Shown one piece after another: positions 1-12,100 of a stretch of 64,000 nucleotides of DNA. The position numbers and the translations under genes are program-made. The stretch's first letter is position 1, and each line of letters opens with the position of its first letter. This DNA is from Peromyscus leucopus (Eukaryota; Chordata; Mammalia; Rodentia; Cricetidae), in assembly GCF_004664715.2 (NCBI RefSeq), contig NC_051069.1:7083501-7147500 (forward strand), given 5' to 3'. The notes under the pieces are model-generated. The model saw only the letters and a program-made list of their open reading frames with translations. It ran no database searches and was not told the origin of the DNA.

Positions 1-867
1 TCCTTAAGTTTCCTGTAAAGGACTCGGCACTGGCATCTTCTATGAACGCAAGCCAAAATCCTGACCCGAAGACACAAGGAAGGGGCCCAAAGCCAGAGTG
101 GGCTCGGTTCAATGCCCAACTGCGGCCATCAGTACGCAGCACACATGCAAACACACAGCGGACGGCGAAGGTCTTCCTCCGGCTTTTGCACCTTGCTCCC
201 CTTGAACACAGGCATCGAAGCTCCCAATCCTTCCTCCCTGAGCAGAGCTGATTTCCAGGAGACAAGCTGCAGATTCTAGGAATGTGAATCCGAGTCTGGA
301 TAGACACAGAGGCATCAGAGAAGCCTCTCATGCAAGTGACCCCGTCCTGGGAAGCTACGGACTCCCTTAGCACAGTCAGACTCTGGCATGGTCGGGAAGA
401 CAGGTGGGAAAACGGCAACCAGGAGGAGAAGACTTTTGGACCCTTCGCCTGACTCTTCCCATTCCTGGATATTCCTCCCTCTGTGGGATTTGGAAGGAAA
501 CATTTATCAGTAGGGCAGAAGTGTGGCCACTATGCACGTGTGGAGGTCAGAGGACAACTTGAAAAAGTTGCTTCTCCTTTTCCACGACATGGGTCCCAAG
601 GATGAAATTCTGGATGCCAGGCTTGGTGGCAAACAACACCTTTACCTGCTAGACAGTTCCCATGGGAGCTTTTACCTTCAGTTTCCCTAGCTACAGAAAG
701 TAGATGAAAATACCTTTCTTGCTTCAAAGGACGTTGACGGGGATCACAAGAGACAGCACAGGCACCCACTGTGCACCCCGCATCAGGCAGGAATGTGTGA
801 TCCTGTTCCTCCGGCTATTAGAATCCTGAGAGCCCCAGTGGCTTCTCAGAGGGTGTCAGGTGGCTGG

Positions 868-970
868 TGACACTGAGAAGGTAGAGGCAGAGGCCAGTTT
901 GATCTACATGGCAAGTTCCAGGACAGCCAAAGTTACACAGTGAGTTAAGACTCTATCTCAAAACAAAATG
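868..970 (+). mobile_element. B1 SINE fragment (old)
   Basis: This is the 3' half of a B1 with 'aagttccaggacagcc' and 'agactctatctcaaaa'. It is diverged. Confidence 0.6.
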
Positions 971-1189
971 AAACAAAATGAAGAGTATCAGGATGGCCCA
1001 GTGGTCTAAGGGGCCAGACTTCAGTTCTGTTCCTCAGTGGCTTGTGAGGAGGCCAGGGTGCAACTCAGTGGTGGAGCAGTGTCACATCCAAAGCCTGTGC
1101 TGCTGACCTCTCCTCTTTCGTACACTGTGAAGATGTGTCACTCAGACTGGTTTTTTTTTAACAAATAAATCTTTTTTTTAAAAATAATT

Positions 1190-1374
1190 TTTTTTAAGAT
1201 TTATTTATTTGTTATGTATACAGTGTTCTGTCTGCATGTATGTCTGCAGGCCAGAAGAGGGCACCAGATCTCATTACAGATGGTTGTGAGCCACCATGTG
1301 GTTGCTGGGAATTGAACTCAGGACCCTGGAAGAGCAGTCAGTGCTCTTAACCTCTGAGCATCTCTGACCAGCCC
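1190..1374 (-). mobile_element. B2 SINE
   Basis: This is a nearly complete reverse-strand B2 with 'gccagaagagggcaccag', 'gggaattgaactcagga' and 'gagcatctctgaccagcccc'. A T-rich tail lies on the left. Confidence 0.9.
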
Positions 1375-1665
1375 CCAGACTGGTTTAATATAAAGCTGAA
1401 TAGCCAATAGCTAGGCAGAGAGGAAGCTGGGAAGAAGGGCGGAGACTCTGAGAGTCGCCAGCCAGAGACAGAGGAAGCAGGAAAGCGGCGTGGACAGTAC
1501 AGAGTAAAGGTAATAATGCCATGAAACAAAAAGTAATTTAATAAAAATGGGTTGTTATACGAGCTAGTTAGAATTAAGCCTAAGCTGTTGGCTGAGCTTT
1601 TATAATTAATAAGTCTCTGGTGTCATGATTTGGGAGCTGGCAAGAGGGACAGAAAATGGGTAGTT
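1375..1665 (+). mobile_element. Endogenous-retrovirus LTR-like fragment
   Basis: The sequence 'ctgaatagccaatagctagg', 'gaattaagcctaagctgttg' and 'gatttgggagctggc' resembles LTRs common in cricetid genomes (recalled). No internal retroviral genes adjoin it. The family name is uncertain. Confidence 0.5.
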
Positions 1666-1789
1666 AGTGTGGTGTGAAAAAATCTAAGGCCACACTCTAT
1701 GATTTCTGGCCTCTGTCCCATTTTTACCTTCCCCTTTCTCCCAAGTATAACATTAGATGAGAAAAAAACAAAAACAAAATGCAACTTTC

Positions 1790-1935
1790 TTTTTTTTCTT
1801 TTCCGTTTTTTCCAGGGTTTCTCTGTAGCCCAGGCTGGCCTCAAACTCACAGAGATCCTCCCGCCTCTGCCTCCCGAGTGCTGGGATTAAAAAAAGGTGT
1901 GTGTGCGCGCGCACCACCACCGCCGCCCCGCTCAA
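1790..1935 (-). mobile_element. B1 SINE
   Basis: It contains 'gggtttctctgtagcccagg' through 'cgagtgctgggattaaa', with a short GT/GC expansion near the 5' end of the element. Confidence 0.9.
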
Positions 1936-1947
1936 AATACAACTTTC

Positions 1948-2090
1948 AGTGACAAGCACGGTGGCTGATGTCTACAATCTCAGCACTGCAGAGGTTGTGA
2001 CAGGCTAACGCAAGTTGAAGGCCATCCTAGAATACATGGTGAGCTCCAGGCCAGTCTAGGCTGCAGAATAAGACTTTGTATCAAAACACA
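1948..2090 (+). mobile_element. B1 SINE (old)
   Basis: A diverged B1 with 'gcacggtggctgatgtctac' and 'gtgagctccaggccagtcta' ends in a short CA run. Confidence 0.65.
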
Positions 2091-2194
2091 CACACACATA
2101 CACTTCAATGACTATAACCCCTGACAAGAACAGAGTATGTAAGGTGTAGTCTACACTTTTTTTTTTTTTTTGTAAAAATAAAATAAATGCCAGA

Positions 2195-2290
2195 TATATT
2201 GTCACGTGCTTGAAACTTGGTACTTGGGAGGCTGAGACAGCAGGATTACCATGAGTTTGAAGTCAGCCTGGGCAAATTCCAGGCCAGGAG
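2195..2290 (+). mobile_element. B1 SINE (old)
   Basis: The region around 'acttgggaggctgagacag' and 'gaagtcagcctgggcaaatt' is B1-like. It is diverged and truncated. Confidence 0.55.
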
Positions 2291-2742
2291 ATAAAGTGAG
2301 CCGCTAACTCATTGAAGGCTATGGTAGTTCCTTCAGGCACTTTCTATAGCTATCCTGAGGTGCTTAAGGTCTGTTTCTCAAGGATTATCTACAAGCTGAC
2401 ACAACTCCTAAAGACCAAGTCTTCAGTCAGACTTCAGGAAACTTTCCGGCCTGCTCAGCCAACTACACACCTCTGGCCCCACGTTGGCTGGGTTCTGGCC
2501 CGGTACTGATTCCCACCACAGCCCAGAGCCTACAAACCAACTCTCCTGTAAAGGTCCTACGATAAGAATTGCCATCACTGAAAATTGCTGACCAAACTAC
2601 AGAATCTCAAAAGGACGCAGGCGAACCACGCCAAGTTCTCATGGGGCACAGGGGCTGCAGCCAGAGTCCTCTCAGGCATCTTCAGAACTTAGTATTCCTT
2701 GCCTCTCTGGTCCTTTACGAAGGGAAGAAACCACGCCCCTGC

Positions 2743-3106
2743 TGTCTCAAGTTACTATTGCTGTGATAAAGACCATGACCAAAAGTAACCTGGTTAGGAA
2801 AAGGCAGGCCACAGTCCACTGAGAAGCCAAGGCAGGAACCTCGCATGATGAATCAGAAGCCACGAAGAATGCTGCTCTCTGGGCTGCTCACCATGGGCTG
2901 CTCAGCCTGCTTTCTTGTACAGCCCAGGACTACTGCCCAGGTGTGGGGCACTGCCAGTATGGGCTGGGCCCTCCCACATCAGTCAAGAATCAAGAAAATG
3001 CCCTACAGACGTGTCGACAGGCCAATGTGATGGAGCATTTTCTCAATTCCCTCTTCCCAGATGATCCCGGTGTGCGGCAAGTTGACAGTACCTAATCAAC
3101 ACTCCT
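2743..3106 (-). mobile_element. MaLR LTR (MT/ORR1 group)
   Basis: On the minus strand it reads like a rodent MaLR solo LTR. The ends 'gttactattgctgtgataaa' and 'ggcaagttgacagtacc' and the centre 'atgggctgggccctcccaca' are typical. No internal region adjoins it. Confidence 0.75.
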
Positions 3107-4693
3107 GCCATCAGAGACCAGGACACACCTGCAGGCTTTTTCTGAAGAGCACAACACAGGCATTCTGGGCAAGGCTGCTTCTGAGCCCAGCTTTACCATG
3201 CCCTCGCCAGGTAACACCTCAACTATGGGGTGGCTCTGCTGTCAACTCAAACTCAGTCCAGATGTGACATTCCACTGAAGCCTTTCTGCAGAGGCCCCGC
3301 CCCAGCAAAGAACCAGCTGGAAAGGCTGCAGGATCTCCCTTCCTCTCATCAGACCAAGGCCTGGGCCCTGCTCAGTAAAGCATGAAGGAGTCCCCTCCTC
3401 CCTCCCCCTTCTCCCTGGAAGCCACAGGCACAGGGTACACTTTTAAATTATGGAGTAGCTTCCTCTGCCCCTCTCAGAAAGACCCAGGCGCCCCAACTAA
3501 ATAATTCAGCACCTTGGGAAGACCCAGTGGATCCTGACACAGCTGAAGTAGGTCAGGCCATGGCTTGGCTCTGGGAGGGGGCTGTCAAGCACACGACAGC
3601 TCCTTCTACATGCTCGAAGGAGCTGCAGGCTAAGAAGGCCCTCGCTTGCTTGGCAAGACCACATACCAGTGAGGGTTACTACAAAGACCCCATTCCTTCC
3701 CTTCCTGGTACAAGTGCAGGTACATCCCCTCCTGAATTTGCCTCTGGGGTTCAGGTCACCTGCCCACCTGCACCCCAAGTTACCCTAAAGCCTGTGTTTG
3801 CCTGTGCCCCTCCTACCCACTCAGACCTAGATACATGTCAGCCCTGATACATATGTCAACAGTTAACACCCTAGACCCAAGCCACACAAGAGAAGGGGTG
3901 AGGTGCTCGAGTCATCCGAGGCGCAACCAGGGCCAGCAGCCACAGCCACTGCCACTTTGCTCGACCGGCACCCCCCTCCAGGACCAGGATGGACCAAAAG
4001 CAAACTGAGGACTGCAGCCCTCCAGTAGGAGCTAGAAAAGATCTCAAGGCACTTCTCACATTAAACTGAAACACCGTATCACAGAGGAGCCAGGGCGGCC
4101 ACAGGCCTCCGGATCACCCTGTCCATGACAGCCCAGACTCTCTCAGCACAGCCCACCTCGGGGACCTTCTCTCTTCCCAGGTATCAGTCAAGAGTACAGG
4201 TTAGTTTAACCTGCCGTGGGCAAGGTTTACGGCTCCCCTCTGTCCCCCCCGGCCAGCCTCACAGGTGTGCACCAAGATCAGACTCGAGAGAGGGAAGCTA
4301 AGCATACCAACTTTGTTTTTTTCTTTCTAGAGGGCTTGAGAACCACAGGGCAGGAGGGTGAAGGCAGGTAGACAAAGACACACTCAGGTCCCTGACCGGG
4401 TGCGGGAACTAAGGCTCTCTGCCCTCAGAATTCCTGGACCAGGAGTGAATTCATCACACATAGGAGGACGGACAATGGGCACCTGTATGACCCCGGTGCG
4501 GGTCATTCCTCACTCTGGGACTGGTTCCTCAGCTAACGAGGGCAGCAATGACTGTAGCCACTCTGAGGTATCCCCGGCGAGACAGCCACCAGGCCAGGAC
4601 CGTTTCCCGGCTTCCCTCTGGTCATCCCCCAGCCTGACAGCCTGGATCCCATGGAATGTACAAGCAAAAATCAGAGCACAGTCACTTCAGGTT

Positions 4694-4699
4694 TTTATT
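4694..4699 (-). terminator. RBPMS2: RBPMS2 polyadenylation signal AATAAA
   Basis: The plus strand reads TTTATT, which is AATAAA in the direction of the gene. Cleavage would be expected about 15-25 nt further on, near 4675. It is followed by TG/T-rich sequence suitable as a downstream element. Confidence 0.7.
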
Positions 4700-5255
4700 T
4701 TGCGTTTCATTACGATCCAGTTTCACATTCTCACAGGGTCAGCAATTACAACAGCCACCTCCAGACATCACCCACAGTCCGAAGCAGCCGAACATCCGAG
4801 CTGAGGTTAAAGGCAGAGCACGGACATGCTTGTAAAGTAAAACAGAATTGCACAGTTTATCCTTCAGCTCATTCTTCTTAAACCAATGCCCGACACAAAG
4901 GCTGATCGCTAAGGAACAGAACACCCCCCCCCTTCCTTCTTCACGCTTCAAACTAAACATTAAACTTATCTGACAAGCTGAACAAGGTCTCTTCAATAAT
5001 TAATGGTAAACACATGAAAAACCCTTTATGATCCATAAATATTTTGTTACATAGGGTACAAAAATACTTTTCACGTTTTGGTTGGTTTCCGAGTTCAGGA
5101 AGAATGAGGAGCAGGGGCAGGGTGGGGAGTTCTGGGGGAGCCAAGCACAAGGGAGGCTTCTGAGGCTGCCAGCCCTCTGGACAAGGAGACAACGCAGGAC
5201 TCTGATTAAGTGAAAGTCAGAGGCTGTGGATCTGCTGCTAGATGAGGATGGAGTC

Positions 5256-5297
5256 TGCAAGTGTGTGGTGTGTATGTGTGTGTGTGTGCGCGTGTCT
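5256..5297 (-). repeat. CA-rich stretch within the RBPMS2 3'UTR
   Basis: The plus strand is GT-rich, so the mRNA sense strand carries many CAC trinucleotides in about 40 nt. It is an imperfect dinucleotide run broken by 'ggtgtgtatg' and 'gcgcg'. Confidence 0.85.
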
Positions 5298-5647
5298 ATT
5301 AGGAGCAGGGTCCTTCAAGTCAGAAGTGGCCGCAAGGCTCAGGCCTCCCTGAAGTAGGGTGGGTGTCGGAGTCAGGAGTGGAGAGAGACCAGGCTTGACA
5401 AGCCTCCAGTGCCAAGACCTGTTGCTATGGCGACAGTGTGGGAACAAACCGTACACTCATATGCACAAGTTTAAGCGTCACAATTCATAAACATGCAAAA
5501 TTAAATGACCCTTTTCCTTGACGGGGAACTACAGAAGTAAGTTTGAGCAGGAGGTCAGGCTGTGCTGGGTTCCCATTGAGGCGGGCAAGCTGGGCCTGGG
5601 TGTCCCAGTAAGAAGGCCTCCGGATCCTCCTGGAGGGCCTTGAAGAA

Positions 5648-6057
5648 CTGAGGAAGAAGGAAACAAGAGCCGTCCACTGAGTCAGGCTTCAGATTCACAG
5701 TGTCTAGAGGGAAGCAGCAGTTCCGCACAGGCCTCGGGTGGCAGTGAGGGCAGAGAGCCCTGTTTTTTGGCCCCACACAACCCAGGACCAACTCCAGGGT
5801 GACAAGACCTGGAGGGAGGGGAGAGAGGTGGCCGTGAGCAGAGAAGGACAGGAGCTGGCTATGGAAGCCAAAAAGGGGGATGCAGGGTAATGGGAAGAGG
5901 ACAGAAAGGAAGCAGCAGCAGCCGCCGCTGCCGCCAGTGCCCCTGTGAACGCTCAGGAGCCAACAGCCCTGGCAAGCTCTCAGGGCCAGGCAGAGAGGAC
6001 CCACGGCCGTGTGAGCAGCCAGCATTGGGGATGCTGACCTCAGAAGCCAACACTTAC
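5648..6057 (-). other. RBPMS2: RBPMS2 intron 7 (inside the 3'UTR)
   Basis: This is a 410-bp intron defined by GTAAGT and a pyrimidine-rich CAG. It contains no repeat that I recognise. Confidence 0.7.
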
Positions 6058-6064
6058 TGAGGAA

Positions 6065-6127
6065 CTAACAGAACTGGCGGTACTTCCATCCTTGCGGGGT
6101 GGTATCTGAGGAGGGGTACCAGCGCAC
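6065..6127 (-). CDS. RBPMS2: RBPMS2 coding exon 7 (C-terminus and stop)
   Basis: This exon encodes [20 protein letters not shown] followed by TAG at 6065-6067. The acceptor is ACTTCTCTTGCAG. The exon continues 7 nt past the stop to a donor, TCA|GTAAGTG, at 6057/6058, so the stop lies close enough to the last junction to avoid nonsense-mediated decay. Confidence 0.96.
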   Translation of the reverse strand: MRWYPSSDTTPQGWKYRQFC

Positions 6128-9100
6128 CTGCAAGAGAAGTCACTGTCAGGGTACACTTACCAGCTGCTCACCTCAGTCCTCAGCGGGAGCCAGGCGAATG
6201 TGAACAGAGTCCCTGCGGCTGTCCAGGCTGTCCCTGATCACTTGGCAGAGGCTGGGCCTCTAAACATCAGCTTCTTTCTCCTGAAAATGGGAAAACACAA
6301 CCTGGCCTGCCTCCTCTTGAGGGTCAGGGTTCCATGAGGAGGACATGTCAGCATTTGGACCCCACATGCACACGCATGCTTTGGCATGCACAAGGAGGTT
6401 ATATAGCACAACTTGTGGGCATCGGTCCCCTCCTTCCACACAGCCCCCAGGGACTGAAGTCGGTATATTAGGCTTGATAGGCAAGTGTCTATCTGCTGAG
6501 CCATCCTGAAAGGCCCTAGGGTTTTGGTTGGGTTTTTTGTTTTTGAGACAGGATCTCATGAATCCCTGGACTTACTATAGACCTAAGAATGGCCTTCCAT
6601 TTCTGATCTTGCCTCCACCTCGAGTGCTGGGATTACAGGAGTGGGTGTCTGTGTCTGTCTTATGCAGTGCTAAGGACTGAACCCGGGCTTCATGCATGCC
6701 AGGTAAGCACTTTGCCAACAGTGTTGCCTAGCCTGAGAAATTCTCAACAGGAGAACGAGCTTGACACATTTTATGCTGTTTCTTTGGATCTCTTTTTCTT
6801 GGCCCGCCCAGGAGACAGGGTCTCTCTGGTGTATCCCTGGCTGTCCTGGAAATTGCTCTGTAGACCAGGTTGGCCTCCAACTCAGAGATCCACCTGTCTC
6901 TGCCTCCCAAGGGCTGGGATTAAAGGCTTGCGCCACCACCTCCACCCAGCTTGGATTTATTTCTTGATCTATCTACAAAATGTTTATGGCTGTAAACAGC
7001 AAGCAGGACAGGAGGTAAAACACTAAAACAAAAAACAGTGTGGCTTTCAAGGTGCGGGTCTCCACACACAGGTCCTGGCCTTTCTTCAATGCAGCCATTT
7101 TTGACTGCATTTCCATTTTTCCCATACTCTCATAGGCTCATAAGTGCAGAGACTTGAAATGCCTACTGAGGTTCCAGGCAGGAGGTGACAGCTTCAGGTT
7201 ATCCTTGCCTGGGCCTGCAGCTACCTATACTGGCAATCACAGAAGGACCCACACACAGGCCAGCAATCCCAAGGCTGGATTCCCAGAGGCTGGTCAATAA
7301 AATGGCATGGATCCCTCTCTGTGAGCTAGACATCTGGTAAGGACAGTGAGCTGCTGCCAGACAGAGGCTTCAGGGAAGGAACCTGCCCCAGTCACACACA
7401 GCCAAGGAGGAGCATGTCAGCTCCAGCCTGAGCCAAAGCTGCCTGCCTGGGGGAAAGTGGGGTCTGAGCATCCAGGAGAGCCTGGAGTCCCCTTAGGAAG
7501 AGTGGGATGGTACTTAAGAGCCACTAGAGAATGGGTCAGAAGCTGGGCATTCAGACAACACCCACGAAGCTGCAGCAGGCAGACCCAGATGGCCCGCTTG
7601 GCTGCATCTGATTCCCGCCTCTTGGGTAAGCAGAAAGGGTATGACCAATGGGCTGAGAAACTGCCCTAGGAACTGCTCCTGGGACCCTCCCGACTCTACG
7701 TGTTGCTTGCAGAGTCCACTATTCGGGCCATCACAGCCTCCCGGGAGGTGACAAGAAGTTAGGGCTGGTTATCCTTACACTTGTGCACCTGGCACAGAGC
7801 AGGGCAGGCTCTTCCTTCCCCTGGCTGACAGCTATAAGGGAGGAATTCCTCTGGCTCTTTGCTGGGCTGGGAATACCCTCTGAGTTGGACACCCAGCTAG
7901 ACACAAGCTAGTTTTTCACAAGCAAGGATACAAGAGGAAGAAGAAATACTGCCACCAGACAAGCTCGGGGCTCCAGCCAGCTCAGAATCTCCTCATGGGC
8001 TCTGCCTACCACCCTTCACCCAGCTGGAGTAGCCCCACAATTAGTACCTGACTGGCTGGGAGCCCATGGGACCAGACATAGGAGACTGGAAGGGAAGCCT
8101 TAAGAAGCCTCCCACTCACCCTCTTCCGTATAAGGGAGCTGAGGCCTCAGATAGCTGCTTGAAAGTCTCCCCATACTTACTCCCCAGGTGCTCCAACTAC
8201 AGCAGTTCTTCAGCCCGGAGTCAAGATGTCTTGGGGGCATTTATGGGCCCAGGACAGCCAGGCCACTGATGCACAGGGAATGCACTTGAATGGATGCACT
8301 CAGTGGGGTTGCTGTAGAACATTTCATGGATGCTTGGCATATGCCAGTGGCCTGGCTTCCACTATTTCTGCATCTCCTCTTCCTGCTCAGCTCATGACAT
8401 CCTCCCGGCCCAGGTCTAGCATGCGAGGGACATGCTGTAGCCGTCATCTTCTCAGGGCCTTCAGCTGTTCATAGCTTCCTGAGAGGCCACCCCTGTCCTA
8501 CCTAAGGGCTGCTTCAAACCAAGAAGTGAGCATGAGGACACAGCCTCAGTCCCCTCCCTCTCAGATCTTAGGACCAAATAAAAAGATCTACCAAAAAGGA
8601 ATGATTTTACATGAGAAAAATATGAATAGTCAATAAATATAGGAGCCTCACTGGCCAGAAAATCAGCTACAGTAATACTTCACCCAGGACCAGTGAGATG
8701 GCTCAGTGGCTAAAAGCATAGGCCCGTTGACTTGAGTTTGGTCCCTGGAACCCACAAAAAGGTGGAAGGAGAAAACTGTCTCCACAAAGTTGCCCTCTGA
8801 CCTCCATACATATGCCATGGTACCCATGTCCACACACAAACAACATCATCATAATAACAGTAAATTGAAAAACAAAAACAGCGGGGCTGGAGAGATGGCT
8901 CAGAGGTTAAGAGCACTGGCTGCTCTTCCAGAGGTCCTGAGTTCAATTCCCAGCAACCCACATGGTGGTTCACAACCATCTAGAGTGGGATCTGATGCCC
9001 TCTTCTGGCATAAAGGCATACCTGAAGTTAGAACACTCATACATAAAATAAATAAATGAATATTAAAACAAAAACAAAAACAGCAACAGTGAACCTCAGT

Positions 9101-12100
9101 CCTTGCCTGACAAGACTGTGAGGCCTGCACTGGGACTTCATATTGGTCTAGGAATTCACCACTAGGAAAACCATCAGGCCAAGTGCCCACAAATGGAGAG
9201 TCACCTCACTAGGTCCTGTCAGCAGTTTGTAACTCTCAACTTCTTTGACACCTGTCTGAAGCTGGCGCATTATACATCGATATTGCCAGCCAGGAACCTG
9301 GGCACAAATCCAGTAACTGATGTGGAAAACTAACTGTCCAAAGATTAAGTTCCAGTGGGCACGGTGGCCATGCTTTCAACGCTGGAACTCAGGTGGTAGA
9401 GGGAAGAGAATGAGGAGTCTGAGGCTGGGCTTGGGTCCATGGAACTTTGTCTCAAAAATCCAAAAGAGACAAGATTAACCGAACAGAAAATTTTATGAAA
9501 AGACTCACATCCACTGATTTATTTATATACCCACTCCCAAATCTATAATTGATTAATTTACCATCATGTATTGGCGTGAGCATGTGTGCCAGTGTGCGTG
9601 TGGAATCAGTGCTCTCCTTCACCTTTCTGTGGGTTTCAGGGACCAAGCTCAGGTCACCAGGCTTGGAGGCAAGCACCTTTACCCTCCTGGGTCATCTTAA
9701 CAGGCCCAAAATTTATTTTTTAAAAAAGAGACAGCCATCACTGGGCATGATAGCACATGTCTGTATGTCCAGCACTGAAGCAGAGGCAGGAGGATTGCCA
9801 TGAGTTTAAGGTTTTTTGTTTAAAGGGGGAAAAAAAAAGGAGAAAGAGCAAGGTTTTCCTTGGAGTATGATAAGCCAATGTTAAAAGAAACCCATCCTGT
9901 CTGATTTTCTCCCCTAAACACAGATCTGTAGGAGCTTAAATGTTTTTGAGGTACTTGCCGAGTTATGTGGTGCTCTGAGTTTCCATTCACAAATTTCACT
10001 AAAATTGTCAAGAGTTCTATTACACAGACAACAGGCAAGGGAGTCTGTGGCAACACATGCTTTGTGCTTTCGTGCCTTCTTGCTTACAAAGAAAGTTTTG
10101 TCGTTGTTGAGACAGAGTTTCAATGTAGCACAGGCTGGCTTCCAAATCTGTTATGTAGCCAAGGCTGGCCCTGAACTCCTGACCCTCTGCCTCCACCTCC
10201 CTAATGCTGGGATTACAGGCAGAGGCCACAAGGCCTATCTCAGGTGAAGAATTAGTTCCTTTCAGCCTCCTGCAGGTCTGGTCTGTGCAACCACAGGGCT
10301 ATGGAAGCTGGGGTGTGTCCCGCCGGGAGCAATAGCGGATGAGAGTTCCCACACCTTCCTGCCTTCTATTTTTAGCTGCCACCTTTTCTCAAGGTCACCT
10401 TCACTTTTCTGTTGGTCCTCTGGGTCAGGACCTCTCACTTAGGCTCAAAGTGTCCACTTCCTTATTCAGACACTTCTGGAGGAGTAATGTGCACAGACCA
10501 AAGTGCACAGGGAAAAACAAGTATCACTCCACGGAATAGACTTGCGTGCCTATCACGACGTCCTCGTGGTCTCTTTTACTGCTGGGAAAATGGGTGTCCA
10601 GTCAGTGTGAGGAGCAAAGTCAGAACTAAAGACTGTTTAGTCATTCGTCAGGCCCCAAACAGACCACTGTGCTTTGGGGTGGCCTCCTCCCTGCTCCCAG
10701 GAGGCTAGAAGACAGCATCTCAGGCAGACACAGACCTCCAGCCAGACAATAATAATAATCCTCAGCAATCAAAAACACCAGCACTTCTGTAGTACTTTAT
10801 GCTGATAGGCTGGGTGTGGTAGAGGTATGATGTATCCTAGCAACCCAAGATGGAGGCAGATCAGGAGTTCAAGGTCATTTCATCCTAGGCTACATGAGAC
10901 TATCTCAAAAAGCACAAAGATAAACGATAAAAAGGGACCCTTGAGATGTAGCTTAGTGGTAGTACTTGCTTAGAATGTATGAGGCCTTGGGTTCCATTCT
11001 GAGTACTGTGTAACCAGGGTGCTGCCTACCTGTTACTTCATCACTCTGAGGTGAAGACGGGGGATGAGAAGCTCAACACCAACCATCCCGACCCTTGGCT
11101 ACACAGTGCACTCAGAAACCAGCTTGGGCCGGGCGGTGGTGGCGCACGCCTTTAGTCCCAGCACTCAACTGAGGCAGAGGCAGGTGGATCTCTTTGAATT
11201 CAAGGCCAGCCTGGTCTACAGAGTGAGTTCTAGGACAGGCTCCAAAGCTACAGAGAGAAACCCTGTCTCAAAACCCAGCCTGGAATATGGGAGACCTTAC
11301 CATAAAAACAAACCAAAACAAAAACATCACAAAAACCAAAATGGGGTGGGTGGGGGTGAGGGTGGCAATCTTCAGTAAGTACTATTTTCTCCATTTAACA
11401 AGGAAATCGAGATCTGAGGTTAAAGGTCACACAGAGGTTGAGTAATGGGGCCAGGATCTGGACTAAGCTAGAAAACAGCAGAGCATGGGCAGGAGCTGGG
11501 AAAGGGGCCACAGGAGATTACAGAGTTCAGGGACTAGCAGCAGGGTAGCACTCCCAGCAGGCAGAGCAGAGGAGTGTCTCCCGGGTTCACCTGACAAACT
11601 GATGGCTCCTGAGCACCTGACCCAGTCAGCCTTTTCATTTTCTAACTGAGCACATATAGGCCCAAAGCTGAAGATCATGTAGCTATCGCCCAGGCAGGAC
11701 CACGCAGCTACCTCCATGTGCTCTTTTCTTGGTAATACAGGAAACCCTCATGCTGGATGGTGGCCAGCAGCAGAAACAACAGTACTTGACACCTATTCCG
11801 GGCCCAGCCTCTACTCTCTAACTTCCCCACAAACAGCTACTGTCTTTTTTCTGCCCCAGTGCCCAGTCCCCAACCTGTAATCCCAATATTTAGGAAGGTG
11901 AGGCAGGAGGATTACCAACAGTTCAAGCACAGCCTGGCCTACACAGCAAGATCGCCAGGGCCTGAGCTTCCAAATAATCCGAGAAGACAACAGTTTGTGG
12001 GGATATTTTTGAGACACCAAGTCTCAGATTTTAGCCCAGGCTGTCTTAAAAATCCCAGCAATCCTCCTGCCTCAGTTTCCTAAATCATAAGATTACAGAC

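Larger units (their letters stand above)
1..4674. other. 3' flank of RBPMS2, intergenic
   Basis: No coding exon is recognised here. The stretch 3110-4674 is almost free of repeats that I can recognise, and its short open frames show no known domain. The retroposons on the left are listed separately. In human the next gene on this side is OAZ2 (recalled); no antizyme sequence is seen. Confidence 0.6.
4675..5647 (-). other. RBPMS2: RBPMS2 terminal non-coding exon (3'UTR)
   Basis: A strong acceptor (TTTCCTTCTTCCTCAG, minus strand) ends at 5648 and pairs with the donor after the stop. The exon then runs about 970 nt to the AATAAA signal. It is free of SINEs, in contrast to the flanks. It has an AU-rich block with an ATTTA at about 5000-5070 and a CA-rich stretch at 5256-5297 in the sense strand. 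The intron-in-UTR model is inferred from splice-site quality; the alternative is one continuous 3'UTR from 6064. Confidence 0.75.

Noticed and set aside
1375..1665. A complete endogenous retrovirus
   Set aside because: Only an LTR-like segment is present; no gag, pol or env-like frame and no second LTR are nearby.
3110..4674. OAZ2 exons on the left side
   Set aside because: Expected from human gene order, but no antizyme motif or spliced frame was found, so the gene must lie further left.
5555..6025. A 156-codon minus-strand frame reading through the RBPMS2 3' end
   Set aside because: It runs across intron 7 and into the non-coding terminal exon, out of step with the conserved C-terminus GWKYRQFC and stop.
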